A stretch of 64,000 bases of DNA. Origin: Rhynchonema sp. JSB1_4. Taxonomy: Eukaryota; Nematoda; Chromadorea; Monhysterida; Xyalidae. Position 1 is the stretch's first letter, and every line of letters begins with the position of its first letter. The DNA is taken from the NCBI GenBank assembly GCA_030248065.1, contig JASAMV010002339.1:1-64000 (forward strand). Reading direction: 5' to 3'. Shown here piece after piece: positions 11,067 through 22,767 of this stretch. A program made the translations under genes and the position numbers. The notes under the pieces are model-generated. The model saw only the letters and a program-made list of their open reading frames with translations. It was not told the origin of the DNA and did not search any database.

Positions 11067-14000
11067 ATGATCGACCTCAAAGTAAAAACTTTGGATGGCG
11101 GAGAACATTCATTCGAAATTGACGAAAAAGTATGTTGTTCGTAAACTACGGATTAGAAACAGGGGAGGGGAGAGTGGTATTTTCTAATTTACGATGCAGG
11201 GGCGTACCCAGGTCTGAGTTTAGGAGGGTGCCGCGGCCGCGGGTGACAAGCCATTTTTATTCAGTGCTTGTTTCCCGTTTGAAAACCTCATTTATCACCA
11301 GTGGTACTAACCACAACCTGCATCTGTGAGAAATTCAATTGTTGATCCAAAAACCAGGCAAATTATGACAAAAACGCACGGAGCGCGCAAAATTTAGATT
11401 TTTTTACACATGCCCGTGCGACCGCTGCCAGCTCAAGGGCGTGTATCTGGCGCGCGAGGCCCCCAACTTTTGAGCAGCTTTTCAGAAAAAATTCGGTCTA
11501 TTTTTTCGCGATTGTTTGGTGCACCGGTGTAGGAGGGGGGTGGGGGAGTCCCCCCTGGGTACAGTAGGTAGGTAGGTTGATGATGCTCCATCCTGGTACA
11601 GTGGGTAGGTCGCCGCCCGGCGGCTGGTACAGTAAGTTGCGATTTTTGACTCAAAATGGTATAAAATCTTTATTTTTCACTTCAAATGGGCGAAAAATCG
11701 CGCGCTACGCTCGAAATTAGCGTTTTGGAGTACATTTTCGTCAATATTTATACCTGAAAAATTTTGTTCCCCCCTAGCTCGGCCGGTACAGCAGGTAGGT
11801 TGCCGCCCCACATTTTTGAAGGTACAGTAGGTTGCCGCCCCTCCTGGGTAGCTATACCACTGGTTTGGTGTGTCGGTCAACTGTCAAGTCAAGGTGAAAA
11901 TCCCCCGATTTCTGGCACAGAATTGTTATTCGAAATCGAAGCTCCACTTCAGTGTAGTTCCTTGGGGGAGGGGTCCCCCTCGTGTACGCCTGTCGCTGTC
12001 CCCCTCCATGGTACGCCTGCCCCCTGTCCCCCTCCGGGAACGTCTGCTCCCCCAATTTTTGCCTAAAATAGACCAACTTAGGTCTAAAACAGGCAAGCAT
12101 AAAATGAGTGGTTTTAGGTCAATGTTGTCAAAAATCGGCTAAATACCCTTTTTATTGAGATTTTTTCTCAAAAGGGGCAAAACTGGGTCAAATTTTCGGC
12201 CTCAAAAAATGACTTTTCTCCAAACTTGGGTTTCCCGCCTTCCCCCAGGTGGGTACGTCTGTTCCGAAACAAAGGGGGTACCGCCTGTTCCCCTCCCGGA
12301 CCAGGAACGACACTACTCAGTGTAGACCATGAATATCCTGGATCACTTCGGTATCGCCACTGTCATAGGTGTGCGAAAATTAATCGTTTTACGGCTACTA
12401 TGATGTGGTAACGGTCATGCCAATGGCTGGTCACAATCGCTGTACTTGACGCGCGAAGTGCGATTTTTCTGGTCATTTGAACTGTTCCAGAATGAATATC
12501 CTGCGATTTTGGTTGCTTTTTTTTCCACAAACCGTTTCTTACCAGTCAATGCCATATTTGCGGGCCGAAAAAAAACGTTTTTAATTTTCCAAGTGGTAAC
12601 TTTGGGAAAAACCGGTTTTTTCCAAAAACAACGTTCTCAAAACGACTGTAAGTCGGTCACGCAAGATTACGTCGCCCTAATCTTTCTTGATGGCTTAAAA
12701 TTATGTCTCAAATTTCTATTATTGCAGATGTCGCTGGGCGATTTTCGACCGTTGCTCCAAACGAAGACAGGAATTGCACCCGGGCGTCAGCGGTTGATCT
12801 TTCATGGACGGGTCCTGCAAAATGACGAAGTTTCGATGGAAGAGCTCGGTTTGTTTCTTTGTTTTGTCATTAATTTCCCGCCAGCCTCAAATCACCGAGT
12901 CCTTTTACTACCAAAACGCACCCAGTCTTGCGGGAACGCGCAATTTGTTGCTAATTTTTAGGTGTGTCGGGCAAAGTGCTGCATTTGGTTGAACGCAATG
13001 CAGCCGCACGCAGTAATGCACCGACGACGCGACAAGGTGCCGTGCCGCAACTCGGCCATGGAATGCCGCATATTCTGAACAGGAACTACACAAGGGAGCA
13101 AGTGGAGGTTGGAAGAGCTGTTATCTGTTCCTAGGGGCAATGGTAAAGAACCCAGGCTAATTTTTTTGAATTAAACTTATGATATAAAAAATATGACTAA
13201 AATAAATGTCCGACATGACAGGCATTGATCACACGAGCGCTGGATCGGCTGGGTGATGTTGGTCGCCAAGCGAGCGTCACCACGACGCAACATGGCCCAC
13301 ACCAATTGGACGTACGACTGGTGTTCCAGGCAGTGCAGCGATCACAAGTGGATAGTCCAGCTCGGTCACGATTGCAACACATCAGACATGTGCTCAGACA
13401 TGTACATCATATCATATATCACTTGGAGGTACACTTATGGATTTTTTCTAGATGAGGTTGTGCTGCACTTTTCAACGCGAAACTTTTATAGCGCGAGCAA
13501 TTCGCCGAACTTGACGAGCCGGTTCCCACGGATTTCACCCCCGGCCCGGATGACATCACATCCGAGGCACCACCCGTTCGTGACAATGACCAGCTGGACT
13601 TTGGATTCCCGCCGTTGGTCGGCGACTGTCAGGTTCTACTGATTCTTGCGTAATTATTTTTTCTTGAGTTTATAACGGAATTAATTACCAAACAAATGAA
13701 TTAAACTAAAAAAAATTTTTATGATTTTGTTCAGGATCGCACACACGAATACCTGGATGGCGTGGTGCCACCGACAGAGAACCATGACGGGTCGCGAACG
13801 GATGATGATGCTGGCAGTGCTGCTGAAGACAGTAACAGTGCATCACATGAACCAACACCACCGTTGATACAACAGGACGGGGCAGCTACTGCTAATGGGG
13901 AAACAACAGCGCGACCGTCCGTGCGGTGAGTAGCTGATGTTCGTTGATGCTGAAGCTGACGTTGTATTTTTTGTCTCATGGTCTGTGCTTTTTTCGCACC

Positions 14001-17000
14001 TGATTATCAGGTGTGGTGTTGGTGTTTGGAGCGTACAATACGCGTTAAGGGCAGGGTTGTCATATTTTTGTCAAAAACGAAATTTCGAAGTTTGACAAAC
14101 CGGTGCTGTTTGTTCAGCGCCCGTCACGCAATGGCGTCATCGTTGCCGGTGTTGTACGGCCAAGTGCTCGAGGCACAGGACAGACTGCGACCGCAGATCG
14201 AGCGTGTGCGACGATTGCTGGCTCACGAACGTGACTATGCCGATCAGGTGACCGAGAATTGCGATCGAAATTATAAGTTTTATTTTCATCGGCTATAGAT
14301 GAAACGGTATCGAATTTGGTGATCGGACCGCGGACCGGGTCTGCCATGGTTACGTACCTTTTTTTATTGAACATTTTTTCGTGATTTACTGATTTAGCTA
14401 AATTCGACCAGCCCAAGAGTTTTCGCACACAGCTAGTTACAAATATTTTACTGTGGTCGAAGCATGTGGCACCAGTAAACTACGAAATAACGTCAGTTCA
14501 AAAGGTCGCACGATAAATGCAGATCCAATTACAACGTTTGATAGCGTCCAAAGGGAAACACAAACATGATCGTTTTTAAAGATTGATGACGGTCGTCGCG
14601 TGGCACGTTTCTTCAACGGCGTGCAAGTTGCCTTGCATGACATCAGTCACGTGTACCACACACTGTCCGACTTCTCCATGCATTTCTGCGAACCGCCACC
14701 GCGTCGACTCTATCCGCAATTCTCAAACCTCGAAATGACGCGGGGCACACATGGCGAGGTTTGAACTTTTATCATTTTATGTGTTTATAACAAATTAATT
14801 TCCTTCCTTGTCTTTTGTCCTTTCAGGCCGAAGTAACAATTGGTATCGGTTCCACGATGGGCGCGATGCCACCGCAAGCTCCGGCCGCAGCCCCAGTCCG
14901 TCCCGCTGCTGGTCCCGCAATACGTGTGCCTATGCCTACTCGCCATATGGGTCCGCAACCACCACCACGCGTTCGCATGCCTGAGTTCAGAATGGCTGCT
15001 GGCGCCGGGGGTGCGTTGGTGAAATTATAGATTCGGCAAAATTTTTATCGTGTGACGTTTAAAAAACTTTGTCTTGTAATACTTGTTTTTGTTTCGTTTC
15101 AGGGCCGGGTGGTGCGCAAGTACGTGGTGTGATGCGACAGATGCAGATGCACGTCCGGCCCGATGGTCAGGTGCACATGGTCGATATGGGTGCACAGAGA
15201 ATGCCACATGGTTAGTCATGATGGTATGGTTGGTGTGTTTTATTCGTGCTGGGATTACACAATTGTTACAGACATGGGCATGATGGCGATGCGTGCAGCG
15301 CAGCAGCTCACACGCGGTTTGTTCCAGCCGCAACAACAGGCCCCACCGAATGATGGTAAGCAAATTGTGCAAATCTGGCAGAAATATTTGGATGTGTATA
15401 TACTGTAGGTGTTCTGATTCCTACCTGTGATAATGTGCGCATCAACAACAGACTTGAAGACGTTTGTACTGCAGGTATGGGTGCGCAAGCAATGCCGCCA
15501 CCACGTGCACCCCGCATGCCCGCATTCCCAGTGCGTCAACCAACGCCCAATCAACCAGCAGGTGCAGCTGCTGCACAACGGCAGGGATTCTGGCATCCGT
15601 TGGGTGCTGTGCGTAAGTGACTCTGGGACTTAAATTTAATTACGTATCGATGCAAAGTAAACATTAACAAAATAAAACGCTATGGAACTTGGTCGGAACG
15701 GTTTGCTCACGTGACTTTATGCAGGATATTTCGGGATTTATTTAGGCCGCTTATATCGACCAGCTTAAAACGTGGTCCTAGATAGCCAATCAACCACTTT
15801 AATTCTGATGGAAATTAGTAGTGCGGGTCAATCTCGAAATAGCCTGGATAGAAAAAAAGTTGCGTGAGCATTGAGCAGGGCCGATCCGATCACCCATGCA
15901 ATTATCAAATTGCAGATGTGACCGAGGACAACATGGACAACGTGACGCAACAGGCGATATTCATCGGCGGCCGGCCACCGACCGAATTGCCGTTGTTCAC
16001 ACTCGACCCATTCCTGCCGTGTTCGAGTCGACATTTCGATCCGCGTCATTTCCGTCGTTTGCGTGAGACTCGGGCGCGTGGCATTAATGCACATCCGACA
16101 GCTAATGCAGCCGATAGTGCGACACAGACACAAGCTGGCGATGATGCACAGGTTGGTTGTTGTTGTTGTTTGTAGGACGCTGCAAATCACCTAAATTGAG
16201 TGCCGAAGTTGCGAACAGGACCTCCAGTCCAGCTAGTGCACGTAAATAGATATAATGTGGCACTGTCCGACGCAGGTCGGCATCATCCCATCATAAGCAA
16301 ACAATTCACAAAGCATACGACATGCTGTGTTATTAAATCGTCACCCGATAAAACTTCACACGACGTGATTATTTCAGCCCACTGTGTCGTCGGAAAGCAC
16401 GACGGACAACACCAGCGCTACAGCAACAACAACAACAACAACGAGTGACGCGACTGAAACATCAGCCAGCCTGAGCACTGGTACGCAGCAGCGATTTGTG
16501 AATGACGAGCCGAACATTGCGAGTGTTGATGATGAGCAGTTTGTGAATGGTTTGGAACGAATGTTGCGATCGGTGACGTTGAATCTGAATGGATCGGACG
16601 CACAGGGAATCGATGACAATGCCGAGGAACAACGTAAATCTGTAGTACTGGCTTTGGAATTCAACTGGGAACGTTTTTTACCAAACGCGTTGCCTGATCC
16701 ACGAAGCGCACTCAGCATGTGTGGCCTAAATGGTGAACAGCATTTGAAAGCCAGATTATCCATGTTTGTGCGAGTCACCGATCGGACAATGCGTTTGAAA
16801 ATGCATTTGGATTTCACTTTCATCTCTTTGGCCAAATCTACGCGTATTTTGTTATGTTTGCAGTGTACGCGTACTACCCACTGGCACATGGCAGCAACGT
16901 TGCGCCGACAATACAAGGCACGATGACAGTGATGGCTGAACCACCTGAGCCGATGGGACACGCACACGATGCACCTGGTGCACAACCACCACAGGTGACT

Positions 17001-20000
17001 TTGCTGTGACGTGACTCACATGTAACCTCTTGTATTACGACCATGTCGATTTGAGGCCGAAATCAATCTTCAAGCCGAGCCAGGCGTGCAGAACATGATG
17101 ACCGGCATATTAAACAACCTGGCCGGTAACTCGAATGAAACATTGTCCGATTTTGTGCGCAATCTAGCACCAGGCCAAGAACAAGGCGACACTCCTGGTT
17201 GGATTGCTTTTACTTATTTTGGATACGATTTGACCTGGGTACGACAGTAGAGGCACACATCGAGCCGGAAATCGCGGCTCCATGTCCGTTGGGCTAACGA
17301 GCCCGGTGGTGTGCGCCTCAGTGACCCACTGCCAAGATTACGGAGTTGAGCATTATGTTTATGTTTGCGCGCTTCGACCTCTTGTCACAGACTTGCGTTC
17401 GGCGATGCACGAGCTCATTGTCAGTGCGAATGCAACAAATGATCACGTGATCAATTAACGCTAGCGTACGTGTTGCACAGGTTTCATCGGCGTGCTGCTG
17501 ACTTGTATGTCCGAGATCCTAACCATTCCGGACGTGTTCTCGTTGGTGTACCGCAATTGGACGCCATTTGACCAGCATCGTGCGGCCATACGCAACTACA
17601 TGATACAGAATGTGATGAATGACAACTCACGGCCCACTGCTGAGGACATTGAGGGCGCTGCTAATCGTTGGTTATACTCCTGTTGTGTCAAACTTGGTGA
17701 CCACGTTCATATGCGTATGTCTTGGTTACGTGACTTGTGGTGTTGAACTATGTTTCGGGATTTGCTGAAGGGTGTGTGGAATATGTTCAAAACAAACAGT
17801 CACGTGAATGTATGTGGCTAACACCAAGCCACGTTTGCCATTTTCTCCCGCTCCGACCACCAAGTTTGACTTGACGCCGGCCAACTCTACTTCTGTTTTA
17901 GGTTCTTTCCGTTGTGTCGAAGAACATACGATCACAATTTTCAGGTGTGTGCACAACGCCAGCCCAGATGAGCGAAACATTACACCTGGAATCGGATGGC
18001 ACGGTGACTGGTCGTGATGACAACGACCGTGCAGTTGACATTGTTCGATCGCTGTGTCGTTGTGAGAATGCTGGTGCACGCACGATACTGCGCACGTTGT
18101 TTGGTGTGGATGTGGCTGATAATGGTTAGTGGAGGTTGTGTGTTTGGTATATTGTTCATTTTTATCTGTCTTGTTCTTCAGAGGCGCGTAGTTTCGGCGA
18201 GCAGCTGTACGAGGATATGTGGCGATTGTTCCGTGAAATGATGTTCCTGATGGATTTGGGCTCTACGCAAGATCTGCAAATAATGCGACGATTTCTGGTG
18301 AGCTTTTGTTTTTTCACGTTCCACTTCTAATGTGAATTGCGCAGCGTGTTTCTTTTTTGTTCCCAATATCGATCTATTATTTACCACAGTCGGGCGATCG
18401 TCACTGCGAATGCCCCAGATGCCCACGTTGACCCAAAACATGGGGACCAATAATGTTTCAGGAACATTCTTCCAACGAAACGCCCGAAGCGTTGCGAATG
18501 TCGAACGAATTCATGCAGATGGCACTGACCCAAATGCGAGCGTCAATAAATCAGGGACCAGCGGTGACGTTTGATCAAATTCGCCAGCATTTGGTCTATG
18601 TCGATGATAATTTGGACACAGAGGTGAGGTGGCATTTACCAGTTTAATGTTCAAGTTCAATGAGTTCAATGTTTTCCAAACAGATTATTTCCGCGAAGTT
18701 TTTTTGTTGTACACCCGGTGCATAACCATAGCCCATTTTTGACTCGTGATAATTGCTTTGTCGTTTTTTGTATGAAAGCTACTGATCGCTTACGTCCCTG
18801 TGCATACGCGGTTTTTTAATTCCAGATAGTCTGCTACAGCATCTTGTATGAAACAACACCTGACATCGATGTTGTAACTTCAGTTCTCCCAAGATTAGTT
18901 CTTTGCCTTTTCAGCAAGCACAGCCCGTAGCAACACCACAATCACCAATTGTACCCGCGCAAGCAAATTTATCGACATCCACCACTGTCACCAGTGACTC
19001 GTCTGCGGCCAGAGCTTCGCCCCAACCAACGGCAAATAATGATGTGCAAATGGTGAGATCAAGTCCCAGTCCGGACAAGCCGAAGGAAGAAAAGAAGGTG
19101 AACAAAGATGCTGATAAACACGATGCAAATTGGTGGAAACGCGCGTTGCCGGAGGTGGGTGGTTGTTTAGCTTGTTAAGGAATATTTCAAAAAAATTATC
19201 CTGTCCCCATGTTCTGTGGGCCATGTTTTTTTTAAAAATTGACTAGGTGCAATTAGCATCTAGGTGTCCAAATTTTAGGTGCACCTCAGAAATGTTTAAA
19301 AAAACTATACCTGTATATGTATGAATGATGAAATGGACAGTTATTTAGGAGTGGGTGCACGTGGTTGAGGAGGACATCGAACGACAACGCAACCAACCGC
19401 CCCAATCGCCATACAGTGACGCCTATCTGGCTGGAATGCCTGCAAAACGGCGAAGGGTTGGTTTGTCCCGATAGTTATGCGGTGCTTGTTGTTTCCCGCA
19501 CTTTTACAGGATGCCTTTATATATGGCTTGTATGTTGGGTAACGTTGAACGATATCTTCAACTTCAATCCCCAATCCACTGTTGACTCTCAAGTTATAGT
19601 CCAACAACAGCTAATGCAGAATTTATGTCCACTGCGTTACCTGATCCGCCAAGCACATAACGCGTGATGCAACATTACAAGCACAGACTGGCAGTCAGCT
19701 TGTGTGCGTTGGCTGGCTGCGTGGGTGTGTTTATAATGTTGCATCACGCGTTATGTGCTTGGCGGATCAGGCAACGCAGTGGACATAAATTCTGCATTAG
19801 CTGTTGTTGGACTATATCTCTATGTGTCGAACACCAGTGCCCGATGACGTCACTACATAGAGACGCTGCTGCATGCTCATTCAACAGCGTGTTGCAGACC
19901 GTGATCGACGAGCGCACGTCATCAGTGAGTGCCGGGTCATCGGCCGATGTGCACCTACGTCGTGTGCTGCAATCGGCCGTGGAACGCACCGGAGCGCAAC

Positions 20001-20278
20001 CGATCACCGGGGAGATGGCCAGTGATGTCGTCGAATCGGCAACACTCGACACGGCACTTGTCAATGCGTACACGAATGAGGTAATCTATGCATTTGTGTG
20101 CATCGGAGATTCTTTGCGACCAGTGTAAACGTGGTTATCCGACAGAAATCGTAAAGCATCACCGTCTGTTTTGCTATTTTAGGTTGACCAGCGTATTCGA
20201 GATCGGCTGGTCACGGATCCGAATTTTGACTCAAATCAATTCAAAAATACACAGCAGTATTTCAAACCCAAGAAATAA
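11067..20278 (+). CDS. bag6: BAG6 (Scythe/BAT3) protein-quality-control chaperone, 24 exons, about 1251 aa
   Basis: BAG6 holds exposed hydrophobic segments of mislocalised and tail-anchored proteins and routes them to insertion or proteasomal degradation. Exons: 11067-11129, 12728-12848, 12962-13107, 13222-13428, 13492-13632, 13735-13925, 14118-14247, 14582-14758, 14827-15010, 15103-15210, 15272-15355, 15475-15612, 15916-16151, 16378-16633, 16864-16994, 17056-17197, 17481-17696, 17945-18124, 18182-18297, 18462-18623, 18915-19154, 19349-19456, 19898-20080, 20183-20278. All phases join. Exons 1-3 form an N-terminal ubiquitin-like fold (RQRLIFHGRVLQND, then KVLHLVER). The middle is Pro/Gln/Met-rich and low complexity, as in vertebrate BAG6. 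Exon 17 matches the conserved central domain. Exon 22 has EEDIERQR, SDAYLAGMPAKRRR (NLS), and exons 23-24 form the BAG-like C-terminus ending RDRLVTDPNFDSNQF. It is slightly longer than human BAG6 (1132 aa). Identity rests on the co-linear UBL, central and C-terminal blocks. Some low-complexity exon boundaries could shift. Confidence 0.93.
11522..11862. mobile_element. hAT-like element, family C, in BAG6 intron 1
   Basis: 341 bp. Starts CACCGGTGTAGGAGGGGGG and ends GGGTAGCTATACCACTG, flanked by exact 8-bp duplication GTTTGGTG (11514-11521, 11863-11870). The interior has GGTACAGTAGGTAGGTTG-type repeats, shared in inverted orientation with 7440-7800 and with 63780-64000. Confidence 0.85.
11950..12315. 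mobile_element. hAT-like family D copy in BAG6 intron 1
   Basis: Begins CAGTGTAGTTCCTTGGGGG and ends CCCGGACCAGGAACGACACT, like family D at 5687-6048, and of similar length (about 365 bp). A clean 8-bp duplication is not visible, so the right boundary is approximate. Confidence 0.65.
17250..17319 (+). ncRNA. possible structured RNA: three-way junction in BAG6 intron 16
   Basis: GAGGCACACA pairs with TGTGCGCCTC (10 bp, one A-C mismatch) and closes two perfect internal hairpins: GAGCC...GGCTC (17262-17280) and GGGCT-AACG-AGCCC (17291-17304). It has no A/B box, so it is no tRNA. It lies in the same intron as a copy of the recurrent intronic sequence (17374-17450). Structure only; no known family recognised. 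Confidence 0.35.
17374..17450 (+). repeat. recurrent intronic sequence (RIS), BAG6 intron 16
   Basis: A divergent member: CGACCTCTTGTCACAG, then GCACGAGCTCATTG, then TCAGTGCGAATGCA and GATCACGTGA. Sense to the gene. It ends 30 nt before the acceptor of exon 17. Confidence 0.6.
19597..19814. mobile_element. palindromic Tc1/mariner-like MITE in BAG6 intron 22
   Basis: 218 bp foldback with arms of about 80 bp: TAGTCCAACAACAGCTAATG at the left, CATTAGCTGTTGTTGGACTA at the right, with only a few mismatches. Flanked by TA on both sides (19595-19596, 19815-19816), as expected for Tc1/mariner target duplication. About 60 bp of spacer; no coding capacity. Confidence 0.8.
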
Positions 20279-20849
20279 AGATAGTGATCCCGCACGAGAA
20301 TGGTAACATTTATCGTGTGTTTTGCCACGTGCAGTTTTCATTAACTTCGTATTGTTTCAATTCCGTTTTATGAAAGATACCGATGATGACTTTTTGCCAC
20401 GCACTTTTTCGTCCCCGTTTTGTTTCCGAGATAATGTGCCTGCTTATTTGCTGGGATATGTGTTTAGTATTCGAAGGTTTTCTTGCGACCTATGCGTCAG
20501 GTTTCCGTCCTTTCATTTTATTCCTGCACGGTTTTCGTTAAGTGATATCTTTTTATTGTGCACACCTGATTGGTTACACACACTATGCTAATTAAACTCA
20601 ATTTTATATCGGGATATCTTTGTAGTGGGTCACTAAATTATTATACATATTTACCGGTTGATAAAATGAGGCGTTTTATGTGGCTTTTAATTCTATCTTT
20701 ACTTGACAGCCGTTCTCACACGGCGGTGCGCTTGTGTGTGCACGCCACCGAACCGCTATTTTTGAAGCGCTACTTCAAGCATTTCTTTGTTATTTTTGCC
20801 TGTTTTGGGTATTATTCCATTTTATAGGTTGTAACTCAATCGCTGCGAT

Positions 20850-22767
20850 ATGGCATCAACATCGAATGGCACAAACATGGAACCCCCGGCACCAGTTGGT
20901 TCTTTTGCACACTGGGCTCGGTCCACAGAAACCGAATTACACAAACGTTTGCATAAAAAGTCCACAGAAACCGAATTACATAAACATTTGCATAAAAGAG
21001 TCCATGTGTGTAACATGTTAATTCGGTTTGTGTGGATCGGGCCCAGGTCTTCTGTTGATGTCACCACTGGGATTCGGCGGCCATATGGGTTGTTTCGATC
21101 TGGTGGCATTTGCAGGCACCGCCACGACTGGCAGCGTTTATGGCCAAGCCAAGTGCGATCACCGATTTTGTGCTCGGGGATTGGAAGATCAAGACACTCA
21201 AAGATCGCATAATGGAGTCGTCCTGTTCGCACACTCATTTTAATCCCACCTGTGACGTGAGTTTTGCATGTTCACTCACTGTCTTCTTATATTTCTATGG
21301 CTATTTTCTTCAGGTATGTCTGTTCACGCGCAACTGCCCATTGCCCGTTCTGCCCGAAATGATTTTTGCTAAAAATCTATTCCAAATGGTGCACCAAACT
21401 TCGGGATGCAAAATCATCTTCAAATGTTTGGGCGCTCTAATGGCGGTGGATGCGAAAAAATCGGATTCGAGCATAAAAGTTGGTTTCTGTATAGTGTTTC
21501 GTCCCGCATGAAAATCGCCGAACTGAATAGCAGAAAAACTTCGGTCACAGAAAACTGAAAAATTGCTGCTAAAACTGGTTGACGTTGACGATTTGACAGA
21601 AAACTGTGTGACTGTGGCGAATGTACCCTCAGGTATCAGCGACGGCCGAGTGGTTATCGTCCCGATCCGACGTGATGCGAAGCATGAGTAAGGAGGCCGT
21701 CGACTACGATTGGACTTATGGATCGACATATCGTGGTGATGCCGTTGGGTTCAAGGTCGGTCGACTGACATCTTCAAAACAGTACGAAACGGGCAAGGCA
21801 CTACTGTTAGACCGCAACACGAACCAGTTGTGTCACTGACCTGTGGTATCAGTCGCTCCATCTGTTGTGCTCACAACAATCGTTGGGGGAGCGATAAGAT
21901 CTTTATTCCATCACACGGTCATCATGCACACGCATCGCACTGACGGTGTCCTGGTGCACAGCCCGTCTGTGAAAACGGATGATACAGACGACCCTCACTG
22001 CTTTTACACCTGCCACAGCAACGTATAACCGTAAAATCATTATCATGATCAGATTTGCCCAACCTCCGAGCGCATCGACCTCGAGCAGCTGAAAGTTCGC
22101 GAACAGATTCTGTACTACGAAGAACTGCCCTTGTATGAGGATGAGATCGGTGACCACGGTTGTGCGATGATGAATCTGAGGGCACGATGTATGCCGAGTG
22201 GACTGTTCGTGCTGCTACGATACTATCTCAGGGTTGATCATGTCATCGTGAGTAGGACCACACCCTGTGTTTTGTGTTTGTCACGTCATTTTGTGCTTCA
22301 GCCGGCTTAGTGGTGACACTCATCACGACCGGTAAGACACATAATTTGTCCCTGATCCAAAAAGGTGCGTTATCAAGCGAGACACGTTCTCGATCCCGTG
22401 GTTGTTGCGGTTGACGCAACGCGATCGTAAAGTCTGATATTGATAGCGACCAATATTGAAGCGTAATGCCGATTGCTCAGCAATCATTTATCCTCGGCAT
22501 CAATAAATCAATTAACTCACAGTATCCATGTGCCAAACGCCACAGGTCCGTCTGTACGATACCCGCATTCGTTGGTGCAAGTCCAATCCATCGGTGGTGT
22601 TGCGTGAGTGGACACATCGACAATTGAAATGGTCGGACATGGACTCGGACGTGAGGGAGAATGTGATGAAACCGGATGTGATTTGGATGCAACTGCCCGT
22701 TGTGGACGAACAGTGTGAACGATTGGAGATACCGATGTCTAATAGTGCGGCCAGCTCGACGTCATAG
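20850..22767 (+). CDS. tiprl: TIPRL/TIP41-like phosphatase regulator, 6 exons, about 296 aa
   Basis: TIP41 proteins bind PP2A-family catalytic subunits and modulate TOR and DNA-damage signalling in the cytoplasm. Exons: 20850-20894, 21116-21256, 21314-21478, 21633-21755, 22053-22247, 22546-22767, all in phase 0. Recognisable family blocks are FVLGDWKIKTLKDRIMES, PLPVLPEMIFAKN, DYDWTYGSTYRGD, SERIDLEQLKVREQILYYEE, then PLYEDEIGDHGCA and LLRYYLRVDHVI, in the order of human TIPRL (272 aa). The last exon (RLYDTRIRW) carries the conserved C-terminal strand and ends in a Ser-rich tail. The 15-residue first exon is the least certain: it is chosen because GTTGGT follows in phase, and it could instead be read through. 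The start is 571 bp from the BAG6 stop on the same strand, long for a nematode operon but not excluded. A family repeat lies in intron 1. Confidence 0.93.
20905..21046. repeat. foldback repeat in TIPRL intron 1
   Basis: Left GGGCTCGGTCCACAGAAACC, right GGTTTGTGTGGATCGGGCCC, in inverted orientation. Inside, a 38-bp unit starting GTCCACAGAAACCGAATTAC is tandemly repeated twice. No target duplication recognised. Confidence 0.6.
21921..21980 (-). repeat. recurrent intronic sequence, TIPRL intron 4
   Basis: On the minus strand: CCGTTTTCACAGACGGG, then CTGTGCACCAGG, then CACCGTCAGTGCGATGC. Antisense to TIPRL. It ends 72 nt before the acceptor of exon 5. Confidence 0.7.
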
